Assembly: GCF_001428005.1 (NCBI RefSeq)
Contig: NZ_LMSB01000012.1
Location: 75,628-139,627 of the forward strand
DNA length: 64,000 nt
Origin: Arthrobacter sp. Soil736
Lineage (GTDB): Bacteria > Actinomycetota > Actinomycetes > Actinomycetales > Micrococcaceae
Direction of reading: 5' to 3'
Shown piece after piece: positions 17,471 through 26,297 of the stretch (positions are counted from its first letter, which is position 1; each line of letters starts with the position of its first letter). Below the pieces are notes generated by a model. That model was not told the origin of the DNA and searched no databases. It was given only the letters and a program-made list of their open reading frames with translations. The translations under genes and the position numbers were made by a program.

Positions 17471-18580
17471 TCAGTTCGCGGTCTCGAGGTCGCGGCAGGC
17501 CCGGTAGAGGTCTTTCCACTCGGGCCGGTTGCGGACCACGGTTTCCAAGTATTCCTGCCAGATCACCCGGTCCTGAACGGGATCCTTGACCACCGCTCCG
17601 ACCAGGCTGGCCGCCACGTCCTCGGCGCGGACGCTGCCGTCACCGAAGTGGGCCGCCAGAGACAGGCCATTCGTCATGACCGAGATGGCTTCTGCGGTGG
17701 ACAGGGTTGCCGACGGTGACTTGAGGGTGGTCCGCTGGTCCTGGGTGAGGCCGGCACGCAGTTCCCGCATCACCGTGACCACCCGGCGGATCTCAGAGAG
17801 TGCTGCAAGGTCGGCCGGAAGCTCGAGAGCTGCGCCAAGGCTGCGCACGCGGGTGGTGACAATCTCGACCTCCTGATCGAGGCTGTCGGGCAGCGGCAAG
17901 ACCACGGTGTTGAACCGGCGGCGCAGCGCCGACGACAGGTCGTTGACGCCCTTGTCGCGGTTATTCGCTGTGGCAATGACGTTGAATCCCTTGATCGCCT
18001 GCACCTCTGCGTTGAGTTCGGGGATGGGCAGGGTCTTCTCGCTCATGATCGTGATGAGGGAGTCCTGCACGTCCGACGGGATGCGGGTGAGTTCTTCCAC
18101 CCGCACCAGGCTGCCGGACTCCATGGCTCGCATCACCGGCCCGGCCACCAGGGCCGCCCGGGAAGGGCCGTCAGCGAGCAGCCTCGCGTAGTTCCAGCCG
18201 TACCTCAGCGCCTCTTCCGGCGTGCCCGCGGTGCCCTGCACCACCAACGTGGAGGTGCCCGAGATGGCCGCCGCCAGGTGCTCGCCGAGCCAGGTCTTCG
18301 CCGTCCCCGGCACTCCGAGCAGCAGCAGGCCCCGGTCAGTGGCAAGGGACGCCACGGCGATTTCCACCAGCCGGGCCGATCCCAGGTACTTCGGGCTGAC
18401 CTCCGTGCCGTCCGGCAGCGTGCCGCCAAGGATGTAGGTGGCCACCGCCCAGGGGGACAGCCGCCAGCTGGGCGGCCGGGGACGATCATCGACGGCGGCC
18501 AGGGCCTGGAGTTCGTCGGCGTAGGCGGTTTCCGCGTGGGCGCGGAGAATCTCCGGGGCAGCGGTCTGGGCATCGGTCAT
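17471..18580 (-). CDS. MoxR-family AAA+ ATPase
   Basis: A 369-aa AAA+ ATPase. Walker A is LLGVPGTAKTWLGEHL near residue 107, sensor 1 is FNVIATANNRDKG, and the arginine-finger region reads LSSALRRRFNTVVLPLP. The Walker B region reads SLVRVEELTRIPSDVQ, so the usual Asp-Glu pair is Glu-Glu. Length and order match MoxR proteins, which act as chaperones or activators with a VWA partner, here encoded two genes downstream. Its ATG overlaps the DUF5691-like stop by 4 bp. Confidence 0.9.
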   Translation of the reverse strand: MTDAQTAAPEILRAHAETAYADELQALAAVDDRPRPPSWRLSPWAVATYILGGTLPDGTEVSPKYLGSARLVEIAVASLATDRGLLLLGVPGTAKTWLGEHLAAAISGTSTLVVQGTAGTPEEALRYGWNYARLLADGPSRAALVAGPVMRAMESGSLVRVEELTRIPSDVQDSLITIMSEKTLPIPELNAEVQAIKGFNVIATANNRDKGVNDLSSALRRRFNTVVLPLPDSLDQEVEIVTTRVRSLGAALELPADLAALSEIRRVVTVMRELRAGLTQDQRTTLKSPSATLSTAEAISVMTNGLSLAAHFGDGSVRAEDVAASLVGAVVKDPVQDRVIWQEYLETVVRNRPEWKDLYRACRDLETAN

Positions 18581-20058
18581 TGGAAAGCCTCCGTCAGCGA
18601 TTGTCGGAACGATTGGTATTGCACGACGTCACGGAACACGCGGCGCCGAGGGCCGTCGTCGTCGGAACGTTGGAGCAAGCGGCGGCACTGGTCTGCCGTG
18701 TCGGGCGGCAGCGCCATCGGCAGGAACCCCGACAGCATGGTCGCCAGCTGGCCGCCGTTCTTTGCGGTTAGCAGCTCCAGGACGGCGTTGGCCAATGGCG
18801 GGCCCCACGGCCTCGGCAGGTCGCGCAGCAAGGGGACCAGCGCCATCGGCTGAGCCGTGCCGCTGCGGATGTGGCGCAGGAGCGCCTGCTCCCGTTCGGC
18901 TGCGGGCAGGCAACCCAGCAGCCCCGCGTCGGTGCGGATATCGAGCAGCGCGCGCACCCACTCGGCGTCGGCACGGAGGGCAGCGGTGGCGATTATCGTG
19001 TCGATCACGCGGGGTTCGCCGTCAAGCATTGCCAGTGTCGCGGCCGTGCTGCGGTCGGCGACCGTCGTCCACTCGCCGAGCGGGGCGCCGCGGATGATCG
19101 TGTCCAGCCGCCCCAGCCGGTCGGGTTCGCCGGTGCGAGGAGCAGCGGCGATCCCGTCGCGCAGGGCGGCGGGGTCCGGATCGGGCGGCAGGTCGATCTC
19201 GAACTGCTTGCGCAGCAAGCCTTTGACGCGCAGCAGAGGCTTCAGGCGGGCGGCCATGCGGTTACCACGGGCGCTCCCGGGGAGCCGGTCCAGCAGGTCG
19301 GCGGCGACGTCCCGCACGCTTATTGCTTTGTCGTCCAGCGCTTTTTCCAGCAGGCCTTCGTCGGCGAGTTCGAGGTTGATGGCGAAGGCGGCCAGATGGG
19401 CGGCACGTTCCCGGGCACTGAGCGTGTCCCAGTGCGAGTGCACCCGGTCGCGGGCGGCCGCCGGGTCAATGTGCCGGAGCCGTTCCAGTTCCGCTGTGGC
19501 GTCAGCCGTCCTCAGCTCTGCCCAGTCGATCGTCGTCGCGGGATGCGGACCGGAACCCTTTGGGGCGGGTCCCTTTGGCCCGGAACCCTTTTGCCTGAGG
19601 CCCTGAAGCCAGCGGCCCCGGGTTCCGATGGCCGGATCCACATGCTCTGCCACGGCCGGCTTTGCCTCGGCCAGGGCGAGCACGCCAGGGATCAAGCGGT
19701 GCGGAACCCGCCGCCCGGACGCGGCCGCGAACTGTAGCCAGTCGGTCACCAGCTGCGTTCGTAGCTCCGGACCCACCGGGGGCTGGTTGAGTAGCAGGTC
19801 CAACAGCCGCACGGCGTCAGCGGAGGCGGGCCGGGCATCCTCCGGCGGCGCCGCGTCAGGAAGTTTGGCGGTGTCCACCATACTGGGGCGGCGGGCGGCA
19901 CGGGTGACGACATCGGCCAGCGCCGCCTGGTCGAGCAGCAACTCCTCGCGGGACAGGCCGTCGGGCGGCCGGAATTCCAGCTCGGCGGCCGGTGCCGGCA
20001 CTGCGTGCCGCCCCGTGCCGACGAGCGCTGAACTGCGAAGATCTGCCAGCCAGGTCAT
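18577..20058 (-). CDS. DUF5691-like helical-repeat protein
   Basis: A 493-aa protein with no recognisable catalytic motif. It is rich in Leu/Ala/Arg with a repeated helix-turn-helix rhythm (ELANEGLLEKALDD-like stretches, LLDRLPGSARGNRMAARLKPLLRV), suggesting an alpha-helical repeat scaffold. A tandem Lys-Gly-Ser-Gly-Pro-Lys-Gly linker occurs near residue 160. It overlaps both neighbours by ATGA and always-coupled translation suggests a stoichiometric complex with the SWIM and MoxR proteins. The family name is from memory of such neighbourhoods. Confidence 0.65.
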   Translation of the reverse strand: MTWLADLRSSALVGTGRHAVPAPAAELEFRPPDGLSREELLLDQAALADVVTRAARRPSMVDTAKLPDAAPPEDARPASADAVRLLDLLLNQPPVGPELRTQLVTDWLQFAAASGRRVPHRLIPGVLALAEAKPAVAEHVDPAIGTRGRWLQGLRQKGSGPKGPAPKGSGPHPATTIDWAELRTADATAELERLRHIDPAAARDRVHSHWDTLSARERAAHLAAFAINLELADEGLLEKALDDKAISVRDVAADLLDRLPGSARGNRMAARLKPLLRVKGLLRKQFEIDLPPDPDPAALRDGIAAAPRTGEPDRLGRLDTIIRGAPLGEWTTVADRSTAATLAMLDGEPRVIDTIIATAALRADAEWVRALLDIRTDAGLLGCLPAAEREQALLRHIRSGTAQPMALVPLLRDLPRPWGPPLANAVLELLTAKNGGQLATMLSGFLPMALPPDTADQCRRLLQRSDDDGPRRRVFRDVVQYQSFRQSLTEAFQ

Positions 20059-21362
20059 GGCGTCAGCACTGTTCCATCGACGACGACGGCGAGCGGCCGC
20101 ACGCGGCCCTCCTCCAGTTCGCCAAATAGCTGGATCGGGTGGCTGCCGGTGAGCGCCAGCAGGGAGTCCACAGGCGCGTCGACCAGGCGGAGGGCATCGC
20201 CGGAGCCGTCCAACAGCCAGCCGGGCTCACCCGGGCAGACACGGACCCCGGCGAACAGCACGGGGTGCCGCTCACGCCACGGAGAGAGGGCGACCGCAGC
20301 CGATTCCATTTCCAACGCCTGGGCAATGCTGCAACCCCCGCCGAGGCCGTCGGCCAGGCCCCGCGGGGCCACAGGACTGGTGAACATTGCCCGCTGCGGT
20401 GCGGAGCCGGGATACCGTGCGAGGGTGACGTCCAACAGGGCGCCCGCGAGCTGGGGTGTCGCGAGTGCCTCACCCTGGGCAGCAAAATCGAGCACGACCA
20501 CCACCGTTTCGTCGGGTCCGCGAAGCCAGGTCCGTTGTTGCTGGAGCCGCCCGTCATCGCTGCGGTGGGCACCGAGCACCAGCCACGGACCGGGGAGTGA
20601 TTCAGCGGCCTGGACTTCGGCCGACGCCATCGCCCAGCCTACTGCCACCCGGAGGTCGGCAAACTCAGTGGCGGTCAGTTCGTCCCGCTTGGTCCAGGCT
20701 TTGGTCATTGCCCACCAGCGGCCGGTCCGCAAGAGCAGATGGTCGGCCCAATCGGCCCGGGCATGGACGTCCGAGCCCATGGCCCGCACTTGCTCGGCCA
20801 GACCGGGGAGCTGGGCGTCGACCAAGCGCCCTGCCACACCGTCCCACCAGGAATACGGCTGGTTGCGGGCAGAGGCCAGGCCGGTCCGCACAAGATCCGT
20901 CAGCCAGCGGGCGAAGTCGGCGATCCCCGCATCCATCAGCGTGAGCCTGTCGGCCAGCCGCTTGGCCTGTGCTGCCGGATCCGTCTGCTGCTCCGACTGG
21001 CGGCGCTCCCGGGCGGCGGCGCGGTCCGCCCGCTGGGCGGCCCATTCCTCTGCGAAGTCGGCAGTCTCCGCGCCGCCGTCGGCCATTTCGCCCCGGGCCC
21101 AGAGAAGAAGCAGTGCCAGCGCGTGCTTGCACGGGAACTTCCGGCTCGGGCACGAGCAACGATACGCGGGGGCGGCAATGTCTACGCTCACCTGATAGGG
21201 AGTCTTTCCGCTGCCTTGGCACTTGCCCCAGACCAGGACGTCGTTGCTGCCTGTATCGGACCATGGACCCGAACGTGCCAGCTTTCGGGCGGCTGCCAGG
21301 GAAGGTGCGTCGGGCGCGGCGCTGATCACCCTCTCCTCGCTCCAACGCCCCATGAAGGACAT
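20055..21362 (-). CDS. SWIM zinc-finger protein, first gene of the MoxR-VWA operon
   Basis: A 435-aa protein with a SWIM zinc finger at about residues 70-85: YRCSCPSRKFPCKHALALLL (CxCx7CxH). SWIM fingers bind zinc and mediate DNA or protein contacts. The region after it (EEWAAQRADRAAARERRQSEQQ) is charged and probably coiled-coil, and the C-terminal half is an uncharacterised alpha/beta region. The ATG at 21,362 follows GAGGAC; an ATG at 21,353 is also possible. Upstream in-frame sequence to 21,659 is antisense to the next gene and not used. The stop overlaps the next gene by ATGA. Confidence 0.85.
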   Translation of the reverse strand: MSFMGRWSEERVISAAPDAPSLAAARKLARSGPWSDTGSNDVLVWGKCQGSGKTPYQVSVDIAAPAYRCSCPSRKFPCKHALALLLLWARGEMADGGAETADFAEEWAAQRADRAAARERRQSEQQTDPAAQAKRLADRLTLMDAGIADFARWLTDLVRTGLASARNQPYSWWDGVAGRLVDAQLPGLAEQVRAMGSDVHARADWADHLLLRTGRWWAMTKAWTKRDELTATEFADLRVAVGWAMASAEVQAAESLPGPWLVLGAHRSDDGRLQQQRTWLRGPDETVVVVLDFAAQGEALATPQLAGALLDVTLARYPGSAPQRAMFTSPVAPRGLADGLGGGCSIAQALEMESAAVALSPWRERHPVLFAGVRVCPGEPGWLLDGSGDALRLVDAPVDSLLALTGSHPIQLFGELEEGRVRPLAVVVDGTVLTP

Positions 21363-21457
21363 TCTGCCCGACGTCCTCGGCTCCGCAAGAGATGCACGGC
21401 GGTGTGGCGGCCGGGAGGGCCGTGCCCGACGCGCCGACGGCTCTTCGGCCTCGCTCC

Positions 21458-21997
21458 TCAAGCCGTTGCTGGTGTCATCCGCAGCGCCAGCATCCCGCCT
21501 TCGAGGAGCCGCTGTTCGACGATCCGCAGCGTGTGCCGGGTTCCGTCCTCCGGCAACGTTTTCTTGCCCTGCCCGAGCACAATGGGCGAGACCAGCAGAA
21601 CGTACTCGTCGACCAGATTCTGCGCCATGAGCATCCTGACGAGCGTCGGGCTTCCCCAAACGATCACGTTCTCCCGCTCGCGAAGGGCGCGGACCCGGCC
21701 GGGTATGTCGTCAGCGATAACCGTGCTGTTGTTCCAGTCCGCGTGTTCCAGGGTGGTCGACACGACATACTTGGGCATGGCGTTGAACTTGTCGGAAATG
21801 AAGTCGCCGGATCGGGCGGGCCAGGAGGCGGCGAAACCGTCATAGGTCACCCGGCCGAGCAGCATCGAGTCCGCCTCAGCCAGCACTTCCTCATTGAATG
21901 CGCCCGTGGCTTTGCTAAAAAAGTCGCCCGACCAGAGTTGGGGCTCCTCGGCGACGTTATCCAGGGTAGTAAAGGCGGTGACGGTGAGCTTGCCCAT
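21458..21997 (-). CDS. Dihydrofolate-reductase-fold protein (RibD C-terminal-like)
   Basis: A 179-aa protein of the DHFR/RibD-C superfamily often annotated as dihydrofolate reductase family protein. Motifs are TVTAFTTLDNVAEEP at the start, ADSMLLGRVTYDGFAASWP, and VWGSPTLVRMLMAQNLVDEYVLLVSPIVLGQGKKTLPE near the end. These bind a pyridine nucleotide; the physiological substrate is rarely known. The ATG at 21,997 is preceded by GAAGGAG. It is transcribed alone. Confidence 0.85.
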   Translation of the reverse strand: MGKLTVTAFTTLDNVAEEPQLWSGDFFSKATGAFNEEVLAEADSMLLGRVTYDGFAASWPARSGDFISDKFNAMPKYVVSTTLEHADWNNSTVIADDIPGRVRALRERENVIVWGSPTLVRMLMAQNLVDEYVLLVSPIVLGQGKKTLPEDGTRHTLRIVEQRLLEGGMLALRMTPATA

Positions 21998-22160
21998 GAA
22001 GATCTCCTTCAGATACGACCGTTGGCCGCTGCGGGTTCTCCGATGTCGTTGTGCGTCACGGCCGTGCCTCTCCCGCGACGAAGTCAGGGATCCCTTCGGC
22101 GGGTTTCAAGTCTAGCGACGGGCTTTGGGCCGCAACAGTGGGCGCCTACCCGCCTTGCCA

Positions 22161-22328
22161 GTGGGGACCGGCACGGCGGCTGGCTTCGCGCCGGATCCTG
22201 ACGCACCGCTTGCGATAACCGCAGGCGCGACCTCGCTCGAATACGCTGGCATGGGACACAACATCACCGCCGAACTCTTGCCCGACCTCATCGAAGTGAT
22301 TTCCAGGAACAGAAGGACGCCTCAATGA
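22161..22328 (+). pseudogene. C-terminal remnant of an alpha/beta hydrolase
   Basis: About 55 codons read ITAGATSLEYAGMGHNI followed by LLPDLIEVISRNR, which matches the last strand, the catalytic histidine loop (GMGH) and the final helix of alpha/beta hydrolases. The core of the enzyme and its nucleophile are missing and no start with a ribosome site is seen. The frame ends in ATGA overlap with the next gene, so the intact ancestor was probably co-translated with it. Confidence 0.55.
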
Positions 22329-23086
22329 CAACCCGAGATACCCACTCAGTCGGCGCGCCGTGTCGCGTCGACACTTTCCAGCCCGATCCCCGGGCCGCCA
22401 TGGACTTCTACGGACCGCTCTTCGGCTGGAGTTTCGACGATCCCACCCCGATGCCGACAGGGCTAGGGGGCGACTACTTTGCTGCGCGCCTCCGCGGGCG
22501 TCTGGTGGCAGGGATCGGCCAGGCGCCGGCGCTTTCCCGGCCGACGTGGAACACCCACGTGCGCGTCGACGACGTCGTGCAGAGCCTCGCCCGTGCTGAG
22601 CAAGCGGGAGCTACGCGCCTGGCAGGACCGTTTGGTGTCGGCCCAGATGGCGGCCTTGCTGTGGTGGCCGACGGCACCGGCGTCCCGTTCTGCCTGTGGC
22701 AGGCTGGCGAGGCCGACGGGGCTGAGCTGGCCGATGAGCCGAACTCCTGGGCGATGAGCTCGCTGCACACGACAGATGTCGAGCGAGCGCAGGCGTTCTA
22801 CGGCGCAATGTTTGATTGGGAACTTGAGCCGGTGCCTGACGCTGCGTTCTTGCTGTGGCGGCGCTCAGGACGAGTCGTGGCCGCCGTGACGGCGACAGAC
22901 GGCGTGGCAGTCCCGCCGCATTGGAGCGTCAATTTCGCCGTCCGCGATGCGGACTCCATCGCCCGGCACGCCGTAGCCCTAGGCGGCAGTATCTTGATGG
23001 CGCCGATGAACACCCCGGGATTTCGCAGCGCGGTGATCGGCGACCCCCAAGGTGGCGTCATCGCGGTCAGCGCGACCGCCAGCTGA
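22325..23086 (+). CDS. Two-domain VOC (glyoxalase-like) protein
   Basis: A 253-aa protein made of two vicinal-oxygen-chelate modules: residues 8-125 (VDTFQPDPRAAMDFYGPLFGW ... PFCLWQ) and 135-250 (SLHTTDVERAQAFYGAMFDWEL ... GDPQGGVIAV). Such tandem proteins occur as glyoxalase, dioxygenase or antibiotic-binding homologues in actinobacteria; the substrate is unknown. The start overlaps the hydrolase remnant by 4 bp. Confidence 0.85.
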   Translation: MTTRDTHSVGAPCRVDTFQPDPRAAMDFYGPLFGWSFDDPTPMPTGLGGDYFAARLRGRLVAGIGQAPALSRPTWNTHVRVDDVVQSLARAEQAGATRLAGPFGVGPDGGLAVVADGTGVPFCLWQAGEADGAELADEPNSWAMSSLHTTDVERAQAFYGAMFDWELEPVPDAAFLLWRRSGRVVAAVTATDGVAVPPHWSVNFAVRDADSIARHAVALGGSILMAPMNTPGFRSAVIGDPQGGVIAVSATAS

Positions 23087-23200
23087 CGTCCCCGGCCATC
23101 GGCGCCAAACCTCCTGTTTGTGTCGGCTCTGGCAGGCGCCGACGAGTGGGACGAGAATAGGAACGTGCTGCACCTTCGCCGTGGCGGGGAAGGCGGCGCG

Positions 23201-24475
23201 ATGAACGCCGCCGCCCGAAAGACCCAGCGGATTTATCTCACGTTGACGCTGGGCAATACGCTTGCAGCCTCGTTCATCTGGGGAATCAACACCCTCTTCC
23301 TCTTGGACGCCGGACTCAGCAACCTCGAGGCCTTTGCCGCTAACGCGTTCTTCACGGCCGGCATGGTGCTGTTCGAGGTGCCCACCGGAGTAGTAGCCGA
23401 CGGTTGGGGTCGCCGCGTTTCATTCCTGCTCGGCACCGTGACCCTGGCGGCATCGACCTACCTCTACTACGTGCTCTGGCAGCTTTCCGCGCCGTTCTGG
23501 TCGTGGGCGGTGGTGTCCGTTTTGCTCGGCCTGGGCTTCACATTCTTCTCGGGTGCGGTTGAGGCCTGGCTCGTCGACGCGTTGCGCTTCGCGGGATACG
23601 AGGGCGGGCTGGAAACGGTGCTCGGGCGGGGACAGATGGTGTCGGGCGTCGCGATGCTCGTGGGCTCGGTGGCCGGCGGCGTGATCGCGCAGGTCACCAA
23701 TCTCGGCGTGCCGTTTCTGGTGCGCGTGGGCGTGCTGGTGGCCATGTTCGCCGTCGCCTTCTGGCTCATGCATGATGTCGGTTTCACCCCCGAACGCTCG
23801 ACCCACCCGCTTCAGGCGACCCGTGCCGTACTCTCCGCCTCGATCGAGAACGGACTGAAGAATCCACCCGTACGCTATGTGATGCTGGCCGCGCCGTTCA
23901 GCGCCGGCGTCGGGATCTATGTGTTCTACGCCCTGCAGCCGTTCCTGCTTGAGCTGTTCGGCGACCCGCACGCGTATTCCATCGCCGGTCTTGCGGCGGC
24001 AATCGTGGCTGGAACGCAGGTGCTTGGCGGGTGGCTGGCCCCCCGCATCCGGCGTCTGGTTCGCAAGCGCACAACGGTGCTGATTCTGAGCAGCAGCGTG
24101 GGCGCAATGCTTTTGGCCGTGCTCGGGTTCACCCAGGTGTTCTGGGCGGCCCTGGCACTCCTGGCGCTCTGGGCCCTGGTCGCCGCAGCGGGCACCCCGG
24201 TGCGGCAGGCGTACCTGAACGACATGATCGACTCGAAGCAGCGAGCAACAGTCCTGAGCTTCGACTCACTCATGGGATCAAGCGGTGGCGTGGTGGTGCA
24301 GCCGCTGCTCGGCCGGGCAGCCGATGTCTACGGCTACGCCGCCTCGCTGACGATCGGCGGCGTGATCGAGTTGATCGCGGTGCCCTTCCTGCTGGCGAGC
24401 CGTCAGCAGCACGCCCAGGCTGATGTGGCCAACGCCGCAGCCAGCACGCCGAACACGGAGGCCCAGCCGTCGTAG
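23201..24475 (+). CDS. MFS transporter
   Basis: A 424-aa major facilitator protein with 12 predicted helices. The loop 2-3 motif is VADGWGRRVSFLLG, close to the MFS G-x-x-x-D-R-x-x-R pattern, and the N-terminal helices read LGNTLAASFIWGINTLFLLDAGLSN. Similar proteins are drug or small-molecule exporters. ATG at 23,201 follows GGGGAAGG; upstream in-frame codons (from 23,120) are hydrophilic and not protein-like. The substrate is unknown. Confidence 0.8.
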   Translation: MNAAARKTQRIYLTLTLGNTLAASFIWGINTLFLLDAGLSNLEAFAANAFFTAGMVLFEVPTGVVADGWGRRVSFLLGTVTLAASTYLYYVLWQLSAPFWSWAVVSVLLGLGFTFFSGAVEAWLVDALRFAGYEGGLETVLGRGQMVSGVAMLVGSVAGGVIAQVTNLGVPFLVRVGVLVAMFAVAFWLMHDVGFTPERSTHPLQATRAVLSASIENGLKNPPVRYVMLAAPFSAGVGIYVFYALQPFLLELFGDPHAYSIAGLAAAIVAGTQVLGGWLAPRIRRLVRKRTTVLILSSSVGAMLLAVLGFTQVFWAALALLALWALVAAAGTPVRQAYLNDMIDSKQRATVLSFDSLMGSSGGVVVQPLLGRAADVYGYAASLTIGGVIELIAVPFLLASRQQHAQADVANAAASTPNTEAQPS

Positions 24476-24873
24476 ACGCAGTCGACCGGGCCCGCGGCGA
24501 CGTGGTCGTGGCTGACGGCCATGGCCACAGCCCCTGCACGGATGCGCGTCGGCGTCTGAAGCCTTTGCTACTAATTCGCATAGCGAAATTGGCCATCTCT
24601 CCGCCGCAGGCGCTCGACGCTTTGAAGCTGCCCTGAGTGCGGGCCATTCCTCTAGACCCGGGGCAGGGCGCGCCGCTCAGTGCCGCGCTGAACTCGCCGC
24701 GTGGCCGCGTGGTGCTCGATGCCTGGCACGCCGAAGGCTGAACCGCCCCGAACGACGTATCAGGACGGGCAACAACCTGTCCGGTAGTTACTTTGGCGGC
24801 CCTAACCTTCGCCCCGAACGCTACCCCCATCAGCCGTTCGATCAGTCCGCCGGACGATGGCTCAAGCCGGGTT
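24476..24873. other. Intergenic stretch without recognised gene
   Basis: These 398 bases between the MFS gene and the interrupted gene hold no frame with a convincing start, composition or motif on either strand. A short AT-richer patch (CTACTAATTCGCATAGCGAAATTGG) around 24,570-24,593 contains AATTCGC-ATA-GCGAAATT, a possible small operator. Confidence 0.4.
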
Positions 24874-25496
24874 TCAGTTCGCCGGCGCGTCCGCGGTTGG
24901 CAGGGCGGGGGACCGGGACGGATAGGACGGTATGCCGCCGCCGGAGCCCGCTGCTTCGAAGATTCCGACTCTGGTTTCTCCGTCGCTGAGGTACACCGGG
25001 ATTTCCCTCGGTGGGCGTGGGGTGTTGAAGTTCTTCACTGCGTCCTCCGGGCTGGTGGGCATGGGCCCGCCATAGAGGTCTTTGGCATAGACGTAACCGG
25101 ATCCGCCGTTGGTCGCAATGACGGCGATCAAATCCGGAGTTCCGTTCTCCTGGCTTTCGACGCCGTAGGTTTCGCCTTTGGCGTTGACACCCAATGCGGT
25201 TCTCACTTGCTTCACGTATTTGGCGGTGAGCTGCCAGCGGCTTTCAGGCTCGGCCTTGATCGTCACGCAGTGCTGCCCGGGGGCGAGAGGGATCGTGTAA
25301 CCCGACGAGTTCGCACGCGTATCCGTGTGGAGTTCGTGAAAAGTGGCGCTGGCGCCATCCGGGAACTCGAACGAACCGGCCGTAAGGACGGTCAGTGTCA
25401 TTTCGACGCCTGTGGCACCTTCCGGGGGATCACCGAGCTCGACCGTGGCTGTTCCTGTGTAGGTTTCAGTCACGGGGGAGGCCAAGGGGGTTACTT
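24874..25496 (-). pseudogene. Hypothetical probably exported protein, 5' end lost at the transposon junction
   Basis: The reverse strand codes about 205 residues (from VTPLASPVTETYTGTATVELG to the stop at 24,874) with good actinobacterial codon use, ending in a Gly/Ser/Pro-rich tail. No start codon or signal peptide remains because the frame is cut by the left end of the Tn3-family element at 25,497. Content (beta-rich, one Cys in GQHCVTIKAEP) suggests a lipoprotein or secreted protein, commonly encoded next to an ECF sigma gene. The missing N-terminus is not found at the other end of the transposon. Confidence 0.6.
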
Positions 25497-25534
25497 GGGA
25501 TGGCTTGTGAAAAAGTGAAATATCCGACGCTAAG
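25497..25534 (+). repeat. Left 38-bp inverted repeat of the Tn3-family element
   Basis: Begins GGGATGGCTTGTG and ends CCGACGCTAAG at 25,534. It matches the right end in inverse orientation except for three positions (4, 5 and one near the inner end). The target duplicate TACTT lies immediately outside, at 25,492-25,496. Confidence 0.9.
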
Positions 25535-25989
25535 GTTTGCCGAGCGCTTTCCGTCAGACGCGTTCCGCGTACAGCGCCTGGTAGTGTGCCGCGTTGATCC
25601 TGTTCAGCACCGGATACGCAGCCTACCTCTTCGACGGAACCATCCACCCAGCGATGGGCCAAGCCATTGGGAAACGCCTTGCTCGTGATGGGGTCCGCCG
25701 CCGTGCGGGCTGGTGCACGGTCGTTGAGGACGGTACGCCCGAAGGCGTGGCTGCTGACGGCCGGTCCGGGCATTACGGTCGTGGCTTGCCTTCTGGACAA
25801 TCCGGCCTACAGCGACTGGTCAGGGGCGCGGTTTACCTGGCTATGATGTCCCTGAGGATCGCGCTGGCCTCCGGCGAACTGTGGCTCATGGAACCCGGCT
25901 CCTCCTGGATCCAACGGCCGATGGCCGTCCCCTCAGGACTCCTCGCCGCCTACCACTCCTGCCGCTGGATAGTGTTCGTGGCAGAGTGC

Positions 25990-26295
25990 CCCGGAGGCCG
26001 GTATGCCTTGCCTACGTTGGTTTGGCCGTTACCACTCTGGGCATCATGGCGCTTCTGCTGGTTGTGTCCTTCAGCATGGCTGCGCTGAGCAACGAACAGC
26101 CCACCAGTGACCTCAGGGCACGCACCACTCGCGACGGCATGACGGGGCTCCTCAACCGCGCCGAGTTCCTCCGTCTGGCTACCGCTGAGCTGCGCCGCCA
26201 CAGCCGCGGAGGAGCAAAATCCAAAGGCCGAAACCGCGCGGTCTGGTGGACCAGTGGCTTCGATATGGAACCGCAGCCCGGGGAAATGCACCTCT
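25990..26295 (+). pseudogene. Diguanylate cyclase (GGDEF) gene fragment
   Basis: The forward frame reads a membrane helix (LAVTTLGIMALLLVVSFSMA) followed by TTRDGMTGLLNRAEFLRLATAEL, the characteristic entry of a GGDEF domain. The GG(D/E)EF active site is absent because the sequence changes character after about 26,215 and reaches a stop at 26,297. The upstream sensory part is also unrecognisable. From 25,535 to 25,990 I see no other gene. Confidence 0.5.
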
Positions 26296-26297
26296 AG

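Noticed and set aside
24874..25800. A 308-codon reverse frame as one protein
   Set aside because: It reads straight through the left inverted repeat of the transposon; only the part left of 25,497 has protein-like sequence, the rest is transposon-internal and antisense.
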